Assembly: GCA_003447595.1 (NCBI GenBank)
Contig: DLYT01000028.1
Location: forward strand, 5,858-11,750
From: Porphyromonadaceae bacterium
GTDB taxonomy: Bacteria; Bacteroidota; Bacteroidia; Bacteroidales; CAMTPD01
Length of the DNA stretch: 5,893 nt
Reading direction: 5' to 3'
In this document: positions 5,811-5,893 of the stretch, piece after piece
Layout of the letters: each line of letters starts with the position of its first letter
Numbering within the stretch: position 1 is the stretch's first letter
Translations under genes and position numbers: made by a program
Notes under the pieces: generated by a model
What the model was told of the DNA's origin: nothing
The model's input: only the letters and a program-made list of their open reading frames with translations
Databases searched by the model: none

Positions 5811-5893
5811 CTATAAGATGCAAAAGTCTTTATGATAAACGAAAAACCGCTTGGGCTACAAAAAACAGAACAAATCACATCATTATGACCAAA

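Noticed and set aside
5509..5835. Plus-strand frame of 108 codons overlapping the end of the protease gene and the 3' tail
   Set aside because: Its first half lies out of frame inside the zinc-site coding region and is Arg/Gln/Pro/Leu-rich shadow sequence; the second half is the translated triplet tract. No leader or family match.
5666..5880. 12-bp direct repeat AACAAATCACAT at 5666-5677 and 5869-5880 as target-site duplication
   Set aside because: About one such 12-bp match is expected by chance in a window this size, and the 191 bp between them do not look like an insertion element.
5885..5893. ATG ACC AAA at the right edge as the start of another gene
   Set aside because: Only three codons are visible, with no promoter recognised upstream; possible but not supportable.

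Overview
The window looks like an accessory region of a Bacteroidales (Bacteroidetes) chromosome. Three things point there: two consecutive genes for lipoproteins with fimbrillin/FimB-Mfa2-like domains, a BT4734/VirE-N type primase-like gene of the kind common in Bacteroides-group genomes, and a good match to the Bacteroidetes promoter pattern (TTTG, about 21 bp, TAnnTTTG) with AT-rich leaders lacking a Shine-Dalgarno. The exact genus cannot be read from the sequence. No tRNA, rRNA, CRISPR array, transposase or integrase is visible. Layout, left to right: (1) a minus-strand BT4734-like/VirE-N gene beginning at 635 and running off the left edge; (2) an AT-rich gap, 636-924, with a 10-bp inverted repeat and a possible 32-codon ORF on the minus strand; (3) a small basic protein of unknown function on the minus strand, 925-1353; (4) a divergent intergenic region, 1354-1498, with a perfect 14-bp palindrome and a Bacteroidetes-type promoter facing right; (5) a two-gene plus-strand operon, 1499-3730 and 3740-5656, separated by 9 nt; (6) a 3' tail with a degenerate triplet tract and a GC-rich hairpin that probably ends the operon. 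The operon is the most interesting part. Its first gene encodes a 743-residue lipoprotein with a fimbrillin-like N-terminal half, one or two middle beta domains and a C-terminal FISUMP-like domain. The second encodes a 638-residue lipoprotein with a FimB/Mfa2-like N-terminal half joined to a C-terminal zinc protease carrying a complete metzincin signature (HExxHxxGxxH) and a Met-turn-like SGMTY right after it. The reasonable inference is a surface module: a pilus-like or adhesin lipoprotein co-expressed with a fimbrillin-like, membrane-tethered metalloprotease that may process its partner or host proteins. A second oddity is that the frame of the protease gene stays open for 42 codons past its TAG stop, and 28 consecutive codons of that extension encode only Leu, Ile, Met or Arg.
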